Shown piece after piece: positions 40,741-51,869 of a DNA stretch of 64,000 bases. The notes beneath the pieces were generated by a model, which ran no database searches, was not told where the DNA came from, and saw nothing but the letters and a program-made list of their open reading frames with translations. Source of the stretch: Neurospora intermedia (taxonomy: Eukaryota; Ascomycota; Sordariomycetes; Sordariales; Sordariaceae); assembly GCA_037102815.1 (NCBI GenBank), contig BTPP01000009.1, positions 124,001 through 188,000 on the forward strand, given 5' to 3'. How positions within the stretch are numbered: the first letter of the stretch is position 1; each line of letters starts with the position of its first letter. The position numbers and the translations under genes were made by a program.

Positions 40741-42826
40741 CTTCTTTATTAATAGGTATTATATTTAATAAAATATAATATTTTTATTCTATAGAAGATT
40801 ATACAATACTTATTTATTCTTATTATTAGTAGAGGATAGTATTTATACTATCCTCCTCCTCCGTTCTAAGCTACGGAAGATATAATTAATAATATTCGGA
40901 ATACTATTAAAGAATATTAGATCCGATTAGTTAGTAACGAATATCCTCTAACCTTAAGTATATTATTAGATTTCTTTTATATTATTATATATTATATATA
41001 TATTTATATAACTATTTATTTCGAAAAAATCTTAAAGCGGTTTATAATATATTCAAATTTCGAGAAATTAGTTATAAAATAAAAGTTAAACGATCCGTAG
41101 TCTAATTTACAATCTTCTTTTTAAATTAAAAATAAGATTAAAATAGTAATTCGATGGAAATAGATACTATAATACCCCTTTAGTTACTACCTTATTAGTA
41201 AGTATAATAATATATGTCTTTCCGAGTAGTAATATATATTTATTATATATTTTTATTTATTCTTAATTTTAAATAGTTAATGGATTACTAAGTATCGAGC
41301 GGAAATATAAGATAGATATATTATCCAAACTAACGTTAGAAAAGTTCATTCGTAAAATTATTCGAGTATTTAACTCTTTAAATAATAGTTTAGATAATTT
41401 TATAATTGTATATTACTTATAAGATTAGGCCGAACGCTTTTTCTAGTAAAGTTTTTTAGAGATCGATTTATCCTTTAAAATAGTTAAAGAATCGATTAAT
41501 TTCTTTTTAATTGTTGGTTAGATATATAATAAGTAATATAAGTAAATATTGTCCGTATTATATACTTAATATATACTAATAATTGCGAATTTATAGGGAT
41601 TGAACCTTATATCTACGTTTTTACTATACTAGATTCGACCGAGGGATACGAACGGTTATTTAAGGTAGCGTTTAATATACTATTTAAAATTATTAATTAT
41701 CCTATTTAGTAGTACTACATCTACCACACTTAATGGGCAATCTAATATATTTTTATTAATATAGATTTTAAATAGGCTATTAGTAAATTATCGCTTCTGA
41801 ATAATTTATATATTTATATTAATTTTATTAGGTTTGGATAGATACTTTTAGAAAGAATACTCCTAAATATCCCTTCTAGATTGGGAAGAGTATTTATAAT
41901 ATATTTTTATTTTCTATAAGGTTTACGTCGATAGGAACTTCCGTAAGGTATAGAAGAATCCCGACCTCGATATTATATACGAAATCTATTTTATATAGAA
42001 TATTCTAAATAAAATAGGATACTAAATTTAAATTGACTATATATATACAATATATCCGTAATTAGTATTATAGTTTAAGAATAAGTAGGACTATTCGTAA
42101 ATAATCTTAGGATTATATAAAGTAGAATTAAAGGTAAATAAGTTGTATTGGAATTGGACTTCGTTTAATATTAATATAATAGAAGGATTATACTTCGAGG
42201 AGAATAATATAGTTAGTAGAAATTTAATTTTACTTTACGCTATATTTAGGTAAGTAGGCCGTTTTTAAATAGGTTTAACGGGTATTAATATTTATTTTAG
42301 GCTTCGTTAGTATATTTTCTTAAAATTCCGGAGGCTTGGAATTAGATAGTTTTATATAAGTAATATATTAGTATCGCCTTCGTCTAAAAAGTATTATATA
42401 AAAGAAGCTTTCCAATTTAAGGATTGTTATAATTTAAAGTAGTACTGTTACTATATTCGACGAAACCCGGCCGGAGGTTAATTCAATCTGCGAAATCCGT
42501 TATTAACTACTATTAACGTCTATAATATAATTAGTAACGGAATACTTATTCTTAATACTAATAGTCTACCTATTATTAATATAAATCTAATTAGTATATA
42601 TACTCTACTTATATTATATAGCGTATTATTATAATTAGTTGGACGTTTCGAAAATATAATAGGTTTAGTAGGTAGATATATTCCGACCCTATTATATAAT
42701 GTACTATTTCAATTTGAACGTTCTATACCTACCGACTTCTTTACTTTATTACTTTCTAATTCCCCGACGCTTAGTATTTATAAAGTTCGAATAAATAAAA
42801 TATTACTATCTTCCTTAGATATAAAC

Positions 42827-43150
42827 GGACCGTTAGGTACTATTCTAATATATAGTATATATATATTAAAGGCCGAAATATAATTAATAATAGGGGAAGG
42901 AAGGTAGGTAATTAAAATTATTAATTTAAACGACGGACCGTTAGGTACTACTCCGATATATAATACGTATATATTAAAGGCCGAAATATAATTAATAATA
43001 GGGGAGGGAAGGTAGGTAATTAAAATTATTGATTCAAACGACGGACCGTTAGGTACTATTCCGATATATAGTATATATATATTAAAAGCTAAAATGTAAT
43101 TAATAATGGAGGAGGGAAGGTAAGTGATTAAGATTATTAATTTAGACGAC
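42827..43150 (+). repeat. 108-bp tandem repeat, three copies (36 codons each)
   Basis: GGACCGTTAGGTACTA starts at 42,827, 42,935 and 43,043. The units are about 90% identical and exactly 108 bp, so they keep the reading frame. The reading frame gives DGPLGTxPIYS.YILKAE followed by LII.EGR and VIKII in each copy. Confidence 0.9.
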
Positions 43151-44071
43151 TAAGATTTGGATTAAAACGGTGTACTATTTTAAAATCGGCCGATTAAAAA
43201 AGGAAAGGAAAAGGAAGTTAACTATTCTATACTTAATAATTAGGGTAGTTTTTAAATTACCTATAAAGTACCCCCTTTTTTTCGCCCCCCTTTCTTTAGC
43301 TTATTATAGCTAAATATAGTTTTAAATACTCTATTAATATATAGGGAATTTATAGATAATAAAGGCTAAAGTTCTAGGTATTAGGCTAACGAAGCTACTC
43401 TTACGAGGAAGGAGTTATTAATAATTACGGGCCTATATAAATTATATATAGCGAATAGTAAATTTAATACGATCGATCTTACTATAATGAGCGTTAGTAG
43501 GGATAGTAAGTGTAATAGTATTACCGGTAATAATAAACCCCCCTATAGTATACAAATTAATTCCTATACTATTAAAATCGAAGAGATAGAGCCTATACCC
43601 TCTACGTTGGTTCTAAGGAAATAAAAGGTTATTTTATTCCCGAGTCCGAAGTATAATATTAAACGTTTATTTACGCCCGTAAATAAATTTAATATATTAG
43701 GGATATATAATGCCCTAATTATAATTTCGGATTCGGAGAACTTAAATAAAGGGGCTATAAATCTTTCCGATTTTAAATCTAATTATAGCTATTCTGTAGA
43801 GTACTTTAATATCCGGTTTAGCCGTAGTTTATTAAGGAATTTTAACGAATCTAGGCTTAAGATTATAATTAATTAAATACCCTATAAATTTATAGCTGCT
43901 AGCGATAAATATTTATTTAATAGGGATTTTTATTTTAATAAACCCTACAACGTTTGGTACAATTTGCATTATAAAAGTTAAGAGTTTGCTTTAGAGTAAT
44001 ATTAGGAGCGTTAGGCTAATATATAGTATATATACTAAGATTAGAAGTATTAGAAGCGGGGGCGTACTATA

Positions 44072-44283
44072 GCGGGCCTAAGTTTATAGGTTAGGTAGAT
44101 ATATATAGATTATATATGTAGTGACGATGGAGCTGTGGCGAGCTTAAGTTTATAGGTTGGGTAAATATATATAGATTATATATATAGTAATAATAGAGCT
44201 ATAGCGAGCCTAAGTTTATAGGTTGGGTAGATATATATAAATTATATATATAGTAGCAATAGAGCTGTAGCGAGCCTAAATTT
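44072..44283 (+). repeat. 66-bp tandem repeat, three full copies plus a partial
   Basis: GCGAGCCTAAGTTTATAGG (or a one-base variant) starts at 44,072, 44,138, 44,204 and, partially, 44,270. The spacing is exactly 66 bp (22 codons) and the copies read in frame with the surrounding relic. Each unit ends with AGAGCTGTAG-like sequence. Confidence 0.9.
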
Positions 44284-44493
44284 ACTACGCTATTATTTAT
44301 AAAGTTTTAATATAGATTCGTTCCTATTATTATTTACTAATATTTATATTCCTACGGGTATATATAATTTTTATAGAGAAGAGGAGTTTAAAGCGTTAAA
44401 AGATATAAGGGAATAGTATAAGTTTAATAGGTAATATAATAATAGAGGATTAGTACCCTATATATACTTTATTCTATTAAGAATTAGAAATTA

Positions 44494-46899
44494 TTGTGTA
44501 AGTTTCCTTTTTTTTCTCTCTTCTTTTTTTCTTTTTTTTTTCTTCTTCTTTATTTTAAAACTCGATATATTTAGGTTACAATCTTTATTATTATTCTAAC
44601 TGCAATAAAGAGGGCTATTTACTACTTATTCTTTATTTATTATATATATATAGATTAAGTTAAACGTTGTTTCGTTTATATACCGAAGAGAGACGAAGTG
44701 TCTATAATAAACAAATATTAAGAGGTAGTTCTTTTAAGTAGAATAGAAGGTATATAATACTTATTTTAATTAAAGTTAGATTATAGAATTTAGTTAAATT
44801 TGCCCTCTAGTACTTATATTAGACTTATTATTAATAAATTTATATAAAGAGGTTTCTTATAGTAGGACGTTTAATCGTAGGTCTATCCTAAACTATTTAT
44901 TCTTTATAGAGAATAGGGAATAGTAGGACCGTACTATCGCTAAGCAATTCCTTAAGCAAACCTTAAGATTGTTAATATATATTTAGGATATAAGGAAGAG
45001 AAATATTATATATTCGATAGAATTTAATTCCCTAAATAAATATAAATTCTAAAAATATACGGCTTTTATAAGAGAATATTAGTTATATATTAATAAAAAC
45101 TATTAAATATATATTTAGATACGTACGTAATCTCTTTTAGCTATTTAATATAGAGTTAAATAATAGAATTAGTATTAACGCGGCTATGAAATATTAGTAA
45201 TATTTTTTAATATATAGGCTATATTTATATTAATTGTAATACTTACTTAGGTTCGGTTAAGAATTAAGCGTATTTTTAACTACGGAATAAAACCTAACGT
45301 TTAAATGCGTTAGTAATTTAATTTTTAGTATATAGGGTTAATATATGTGGAAAGGTATTTGAACCTACCTTTTTCCTACCGAACGTTCTAAAGAAGGAAA
45401 GTTAGGGTTAGAGCGAGTACGGTTAATAATTATTAAAATTCAAATAAGTAAGTATATACTATTTATAGTAGTAAATCGATTTACTTATACCCGGGTAGCT
45501 ATTATAAAAATATTTACAAAGCTAAACGGGCTCTATTATTATATATTCTATATATAGCCCATTATATAAATATAGTAAATACGAAACGTACCTCGGGCTA
45601 GGAGGAAGTAGTGAAACTATACATATAAATTATATCCTCGCTAATATAGTAATTGAACCGTTTTAGTTAATTAAATTATTAATATTAATATTATAATAAT
45701 ATTTATATAAGGTCGTTTACTATAAATATTTGAATAGTCCGGTTAGGTAGATGTATATTATCTATTATAGTAATTGAAGAAATTATATTTGTTAGTTTTA
45801 TAATTTAAATTAGTTTTAGATATTTTTTATATAAAGTAAATTGAATACTTACGGTTCCGGGTTAGGATACTAGTATCTCTTTCTACTCGTTATCCTTAGA
45901 TTTATTAATAATATATTAATAAGAGAGTATTAAATAATATAAAATTTATTAGGAGGTAGTTACCTAACGTTATTATTTAGGATAAGGCTTATATAAAAGT
46001 AAATAAATATAATATAGTGATTTTAGGCTATATAGTAAATATATGTACTATAATAGTATCCGAAGTTATCCGGGTTCTTTTTGTAAAGGACTATACTATT
46101 TAGGCCGATAAATATTTAGAAGTTGCATAGATCCGGATTTATATCTATATTATATAATAACCTATTATTATTTAAGGATATTAATTATTTATAATAATTG
46201 AATAATATATTTGTAAGAAATAAGGTTAATATTTATACGAAGTGAAATAGTTTTAAAAGAATACTAAAAAAGATGTTTTGAAGGATAATATAGGTGTAGA
46301 TATTGCTATTTTAAGAGATTAAGCAGCGGGATTAATAAAAATTAAGATGAAATATATAGTTTATTACCAATAAGCGGTTTATAGCCGTTTAGAGAATTAA
46401 TAAGCAAATTGTTTAAAAATTCAAATAAAGCTAGAGGGTAAACATTATAATCTTTCCTATTAGGAACTTTCTCCTTTCTTCTTTCTTCTTCTTATAATAA
46501 ATTAAATAATAAAAGTTCAATAACCCTACTATTTCTATATATATGTACTACTACTTCTACATATATACACCCGTTATATATAGAATATATTAGGCTTAGA
46601 TCTTATTTTAGAATATAATAAGATTCTTAGTACTATAGTACGACGGTGAATTTATATTTCGCTTTTCCTATTAATATTTTTTAATATATTAAATATATAT
46701 TAATATAACTAATATAGTAAAATAGATTCGGAGCTAGAGTAGGTACAAAAATTAAGTAAGAAATATATTTTAGCCGAAATAACTTTCAATATAAGTTATT
46801 CGTATCTAGATTACAGATACTTTTATAGACTTATACTTTAGGGGTAGAGTATATTTGTATCCAAATACAATATTAGAATATAAATTATAATTTATATTA
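44494..46899. other. RIP-mutated DNA, no assignable gene
   Basis: AT-rich and stop-rich. It opens with a pyrimidine-rich tract (CTCTCTTCTTTTTTTC type, 44,505-44,560). No terminal repeats, LTR pair or motif was found. Confidence 0.35.
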
Positions 46900-47935
46900 T
46901 ATTTAAAGTACGTATAGGTACTAATTTAAACTATTAATTACAAAATCGATATTATAAGAGGTCGGAGATACGGTTTTATTTTTAAGAATAAGGTATCCTA
47001 TAAGAAATATATTACTTTAAAGTATTTAAACGTCGATATTAATTCCTTTAATAGTAACCTAACCGCGGTAGAGACTAAGGCTGTAAGAAGGTAAAAGTTC
47101 TTCTATATATTATATATATAAGTACAGACTTATTCTAATTCTATTTAGTACGCTTATCCTTTATATTCTATTTAGGCGTTGGCGGTACACTAGTTTTTAT
47201 AACCTACCTAAGGAAAATGCGATATTAATGAATACTATTGCTAATACTTGTAAGCGAGTGGCGTATATATATTTAAATTTATATTCTTTAGATTTATTAA
47301 ACTTATTTAGTTATTTAGGGATTCGGATTATATTTTTATAGAATATTATAGTAATAATTTCTACTATTTAGTATATTTGTTTTTTTATTTTCTTTATATA
47401 CTCTATATATATTAATAATATATAGTCTTATTTGTAATACCCTAAGGTCCGGGATAAAGAGTTTGCTTATTTATTAGGGGCCCCCTTACTTACGTATTTC
47501 GAATTCGATTGGTAATTATAGGCCTTAGTTAGTAAGGATAGCGTTCCTTAGCGAGTAGATATAAATAATTATAATATTTAATAGAAAGTTTCCGTTTATA
47601 TATATTAACTATATATTTAGTATAATCTCCTTAAGGAGCCCTCTAATTATACGTAGGCCCTACGAGAGTATACGCTTAGTAGTAACTATTTTATTCGAAT
47701 TTATAAAATAGAGAAAAATAATAAGGGTAATAATATCGAGGTTTATTTTATTAAACGTCTAGACAGTACTATTGTAAAAACCTTTCGGAATAAACCTAAG
47801 CCTCTACGTAATATCCTAAAATAGGTAGAATATACGGAAGCCGAATTAGGTAATATATATATTCTATTACCGTTACTTCTATATATACCTATAACTACGT
47901 TTATCCTAATTCCTATCAAAGAAGTAAGCTAATTA
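46900..47935 (+). pseudogene. Unidentified coding relic
   Basis: The plus-strand peptide is unusually readable over its last 300 bases: LSSNYFIRIYKIEKNNKGNN, then VYFIKRLDSTIVKTFRNKPK, ending IPIKEVS before a stop at about 47,932. Upstream, about 47,430-47,660 adds RDKEFAYLLGAPLLTYFEFD. I cannot assign it to a family. It may belong with the relic at 40,760-44,493, since both lie on the same strand in the same block. Confidence 0.35.
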
Positions 47936-48853
47936 TATTTTAAGTATATATATACTTAACTTATATTAATTTAATATAAATTAATAGTTCTAACAATATA
48001 ACTACATTATTAAATACTTTAATAATTTTATTGAACTTTAGTTACTTTATATAGTAAATAATTGTAATAATAATTTTTAACCCTATTATCCCCCCCGTTC
48101 CGGCTTCTATAGTAAGTTAATTACATATTATTATATATATATTGAATTTAAATTGACTTTTTATAGAATAATAGTAGTAATAAATTCTCTGATTTTAATA
48201 ATAACACTATTCAATTGCTAGAGTAGGAGTTTGGATGTAAAGTTAGTAATAGTAGTAATAGCGAAGGTAAGAAAGGGGGGAGGTCTTTATATATTAGACG
48301 TTAAATTGATTATTTATTTTAAATGGTAAGTAATAGTAAGTAGAAGTAAGGGAAGGAGGTAGGGTTTTATTCCCGTTATTATTTACTATATTCTCTTACT
48401 AATATATATATTGTATATATATTAACCCTCCCGCTGCATAAAATAGTTTGAAGGCTGGCATAAAGGGAGGGGTCAATATATATTTATAATTTATTAAAAT
48501 AGCGGCTATTATCAGTCGTTCTCCGGCTTTATAAGGGGCTCGTACGGAGAAAATACAAAAAGCTACCTATCACGTGATATAAGGTAGGATCCTGAGGGCC
48601 CCTATTCCCCGTAGCCCAATGACTCTTCCAGGGCTGAGCGGGAGCGTACAAAATAAAGTGTTTGGCTGGCTGCACTTGAATACCTCTAGGAAAAGGAAGA
48701 ATTGGGTTTGTTCGTGGCTCTTAGTGCTTACCGCTAAAGAGGTGATTGCTTTCGCATGGAATGTGACCTAGTACGCCGTAGCGGCCAGAGATAGGCGCGT
48801 AATATATGACTTGCTGAGAGCCCGCTGCCATCGCAAAACCGAGTTCTTGTTCT

Positions 48854-50323
48854 ATGTTGTTGTTTTTTCCGTTCTCCAGTGACCTAACTTACTGGGTAGG
48901 TACCGGCTGGTCTGATCACCAACGAGACAACGTTGTCTCGGTCGTTCCCGTGTCCTTCGCTTTACTTTCTTTGTTCTCGCGTTTTGACACGATGCGATTT
49001 CCTTCAAGCTCTTACGGGCAGACAAGCCTCAACGTTCTTTTCGGGAGAGCTGATGTCTGTGATGAGGCTTTCCCGGGTGAGGGTGCAAGCACTGATTTCT
49101 GTTCTCCAAGTAATACGTTGTGCTGTAAGTTTCACTACCCCAGCCTCATGTTGTGTTTCCTGTCACCTGCGCCTATCCGGGTCTCGCAGTCGCTTTTTAC
49201 TGACCATACGATCGTAAAGGTGTGCGAAAAGGTCAACAATATCCGGCATGTGAAAGCGGCATTGGTAAAGGATGGTGTTGTACCGGGTATGTGCCCTTGC
49301 TTACCTATCTTACCTCATTCCCTCACTTACCCTACATACTACACCTTATTCGAGCACCCAAGCGCCGAGCAAGGACAGTCTATCGTACCTCAACCCCTAA
49401 CCTTCATCACCAGAACCGGCTCGAGCAATTGCTACGTCGACCAAGCCTCCGCCTGCGACGAACCCAACGCCGTGCCCTGTACCAACCTCAAAAAGGGCGT
49501 CTCCAAAGCCTGCTGTCCGCGCCTGACCAGCTGTTCCGACGGCTATGAAGCCAGCGAGGAATTCGTCCGGTGTAACATCCAGTACGACGACTTGTTCCAT
49601 CCCACCGTCGTTGTGACAGCTACACTCTCCGAGAGCGGGAAGGTATCAACAGTAACGTTGAGTCCTTCATCGTCATCATCGAGCACGTCGTCGACGATAA
49701 CATCCTCTAGCAGTCGCGCCGCCGGGACAGGTAGCACGCTGCCATCGGAATCGACTCCCCTCCCCGGCATCCCCGTGCCATCGAGCACAACACCAGCACA
49801 GCAAGGCCCCTCCCCCACTCCAGAATCATCGCCAGCAATCTCCACCGGCGCCATAGCAGGCATATGTGTCTCCGTCACTCTCGCATGCGTCCTCGTCGCC
49901 GTTCTGATCTGGATCATCCTCCGCCGTCGTAGGAAAGCGGCAGCCGAAAAATCCTCGGCTCCATCAGACAGCAACCAAAGTGGAAGCGACCAAGACACGA
50001 GCAGAGATGTGGGCAGTCCGCTCGTCGAACTACCAAATACCCACACCTACTCCGAAGCACCAGGTGATAGTCGTCCGTATTCGTACGTTGTTGGGCAGAA
50101 TGTGGTGGAGTATTATAAGCCAATGGAGTTAATGACAGAGAGGGTGATGCCGGTCGAGTTGCAGGGTGATGCGCAGATGGGGGCGCCAGGGCAGTGGCAG
50201 GAGCAGCAGCAGTATGGACCGTCTGAGATTATGACAAATCCGAGATGGTCGGGGGGAATAGAGACGCCGAGGGCTGAACTGGCGGCGGCGACGCCTAGGG
50301 CAGAATTGGGGACGTCTATATGA
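48854..50323 (+). CDS. Cys-rich single-pass cell-surface protein
   Basis: Three exons, 48,854-49,124, 49,220-49,286 and 49,363-50,323, give 432 residues. Intron 1 (95 nt) runs from GTAAGT past a TTACTGAC branch site to AAAG; intron 2 (76 nt) runs from GTATGT to CCAAG. Splicing joins a Cys-rich ectodomain: CDEAFPGEGASTDFCSPSNT-LC-CVRKGQQYPACESGIGKGWC, then CYVDQASACDEPNAVPC, ACCPRLTSC and a further Cys. A Ser/Thr/Pro-rich stalk follows, then one membrane segment at about residues 273-297 flanked by RRRRK, and a hydrophilic cytosolic tail. The layout resembles fungal cell-wall sensors (Mid2/WSC-like) but no WSC domain is certain. The N terminus is weak: the first Met gives a poor signal peptide and an extra 5' exon is possible. 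The unspliced 489-codon frame stays open by chance through both introns. Confidence 0.7.
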   Translation: MLLFFPFSSDLTYWVGTGWSDHQRDNVVSVVPVSFALLSLFSRFDTMRFPSSSYGQTSLNVLFGRADVCDEAFPGEGASTDFCSPSNTLCCKFHYPSLMLCFLSPAPIRVSQSLFTDHTIVKVCEKVNNIRHVKAALVKDGVVPGMCPCLPILPHSLTYPTYYTLFEHPSAEQGQSIVPQPLTFITRTGSSNCYVDQASACDEPNAVPCTNLKKGVSKACCPRLTSCSDGYEASEEFVRCNIQYDDLFHPTVVVTATLSESGKVSTVTLSPSSSSSSTSSTITSSSSRAAGTGSTLPSESTPLPGIPVPSSTTPAQQGPSPTPESSPAISTGAIAGICVSVTLACVLVAVLIWIILRRRRKAAAEKSSAPSDSNQSGSDQDTSRDVGSPLVELPNTHTYSEAPGDSRPYSYVVGQNVVEYYKPMELMTERVMPVELQGDAQMGAPGQWQEQQQYGPSEIMTNPRWSGGIETPRAELAAATPRAELGTSI

Positions 50324-51341
50324 AGCTGTGGTGAAGTCTGGAGGACATGGACGAGGAAAGTTAATGTTGAAATAATGTGTATATGCTAGCAGTAGAGGTG
50401 AGGGGGGACACCGGGGCGGAAAACACCCAGCTGGGAAAAAGGTGGGGCTAGAACTGCCGGCGATGGGCGGTTCGATGACGGTGAATGACCAGACGTCCCA
50501 CAATCCGTTGGCGTCGTCTTCCGGGGGTCATACGGGGGAGACATCCGGCGCGTTCTGATCGACACCCGCGCCATCTTGAGCGTCCCTTACGACAGGCTTG
50601 CCGACGAGTGTGTTCGCGCTGCCCTCCGCATCCAGCTCCCCTCAGCCACACCCTCTGACACCAATGAACCATCAGCCGGTGTAGCTCCCTTCTGGAAATC
50701 CAAAGGTGCCATAGCCAGCGTTTACGTTATGCATCCTCCTCTTCTCGGCTTCTTTCGCCCTCCTCGTCTTTGGTCTCCGCCTCGTATTATGCCGCTTGGC
50801 CGAAAGGGCAGCTACCGGAAGGGAACGGGGAGCAGGATGATGAGGACGGATTCGCAGTGTTGGAGGATACGCAGGTCAAGCTGGCTCTGTTCTGAACGGT
50901 GAGGAGCCGTAAGCAGGCATCGAGGCGAGGGAGGGACGTCGGCGACGAGACAATGCGGTGCGGTTATTTCGCGCTTGGATGGAGGACGCGATCGAGGACG
51001 GAGACAAGTGCAGGCGGCGCGATTGGGAGGATGGACGATCAAGAACCCTGCAGGCTCAAGGCACGGATTGGCAACAGGAATGGGCGGACATTGTGCGCTG
51101 AGGGGGATCGCGGGTTCGTCGTTTGGCTGCCTGATTTTTTGGATCACGCGTTGATGGAGAGGGAAGTGCCGGCCTCATGTCGCTGACGCGATCGGTGCGG
51201 GGTAGCTGTTCGCTTCAGTATTAGGTAATGATGGACAGTTCTCTTAACTGTTTCACGTGTGATCGGTGCAGGGAATACGTTAATATCACCCACTCGCTCT
51301 AACACTTACATCTTTCAACACTGCCCTGGTACCGGTACCTC
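50324..51341. other. Intergenic DNA, no supported gene
   Basis: Normal GC. Overlapping ORFs of 95-124 codons on both strands (50,129-51,186) have no domain and no splice logic, and overlap each other. They are treated as chance in GC-rich DNA. The stretch ends at the TAA target duplication of the Harbinger element. Confidence 0.45.
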
Positions 51342-51344
51342 TAA

Positions 51345-51384
51345 GAGCGTGATCCAGAACCATTTTTTAGCTGACTGCAGTCAG
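51345..51384 (+). repeat. Left terminal inverted repeat of the Harbinger element
   Basis: GAGCGTGATCCAGAACC, then a T-run, then GCTGACTGCAGTCAG. The last 14 bases, CTGACTGCAGTCAG, are themselves a perfect palindrome. Confidence 0.95.
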
Positions 51385-51869
51385 AAACCGCTACTTTCGG
51401 TCAGCAAGCTGCACAGACCAGTGCTGGCGCTATAAAATCCATTTTGCCAAGAATATTGCTTAGTCAGCACGCCCCGCACGGTCAGAATCGTGATCTTTTA
51501 CATTATAAATCTAAATCTCATAAAATTGGCCACATCTACAGCGCCATAGTCTCGAATAGTCTAGGTTATTACAATATTAAATCGGCGCGTATTTAAATAG
51601 TTATTAATATCGCCACTTCATTATTATATTCGCTAGTACTAATTCTAAATAGTCTCGGTAATACCCGTAATTACTACCGGTCGTATATAAATATATAACG
51701 GATCCGCTATAGTAATAAAAGAAGTATATACAATCTCTATATTCAACCACCATAGACTCCTCTCAATAGTATACCCAATCGACCCAATATACAATAGCGA
51801 CCTCTCAAGAATCTATTGTATATACTAACTCCTAGCTATCCTAACCGTCTTTATCATTTACTCCCTCCT

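Larger units (their letters stand above)
40760..44493 (+). pseudogene. Unidentified coding relic with two in-frame tandem repeats
   Basis: Right of the gypsy element the plus strand reads as long interrupted peptide. Between about 41,600 and 43,140 it has several 50-100-codon stretches, ending in a triplicated 36-residue unit that begins DGPLGT and contains YILKAE. Between about 43,690 and 44,490 a further stretch contains SDSENLNKGAINLSDFKSNY, YNVWYNLHYKS and a triplicated 22-residue unit with SLSL.VG.IYI, then a terminal segment ending near VPYIYFILLRIRNYC. The two parts may be one gene or two. I do not recognise the family: no transposase, polymerase, helicase or recombinase signature was convincing. 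It is heavily broken by RIP-type stops. Confidence 0.4.
12837..48602. mobile_element. 35.8-kb RIP-degraded block bounded by TA-flanked inverted termini
   Basis: The left end reads TA|GGGGCCCTCAGGATCC (12,835-12,852). The right end is its exact reverse complement, GGATCCTGAGGGCCCC|TA (48,587-48,604). Everything between about 12,960 and 48,480 is extremely AT-rich with stops in every frame, while the outermost ~100 bases on each side keep normal composition. Inside lie a dead 14.8-kb gypsy element, satellites and minisatellites, and unidentified coding relics. The simplest reading is one TA-targeting (Tc1/mariner-like termini) element, or a giant composite, later invaded by retroelements. Alternatively the two termini belong to two separate inverted copies of a short family. 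Inner bases next to the 16-mer show little further pairing, which tempers the single-element view. Confidence 0.45.

Noticed and set aside
25930-40750. Target-site duplication of the 14.8-kb gypsy element
   Set aside because: The five bases before the left LTR and after the right LTR do not match; not claimed.
12837-48602. Starship-type giant element with a tyrosine recombinase (DUF3435) captain
   Set aside because: I looked for the recombinase near both ends and in the 41-43 kb relic and saw no convincing motif. The TA-flanked inverted termini also do not fit Starship ends.
12812-48625. Direct repeat CCAATGACTC outside both ends of the 35.8-kb block (12,813 and 48,616)
   Set aside because: Ten identical bases at similar distance from each end is suggestive, but it is not adjacent to the termini and too short to exclude chance.
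48854-49124. Firm N terminus for the surface-protein gene
   Set aside because: The first Met gives a poor signal peptide. A Met at residue 47 or an extra upstream exon are both possible, so the start is kept only provisionally.
50129-51186. Several overlapping ORFs on both strands after the surface-protein gene
   Set aside because: They contradict each other, show no domains and lie in GC-rich DNA where long chance ORFs are common.
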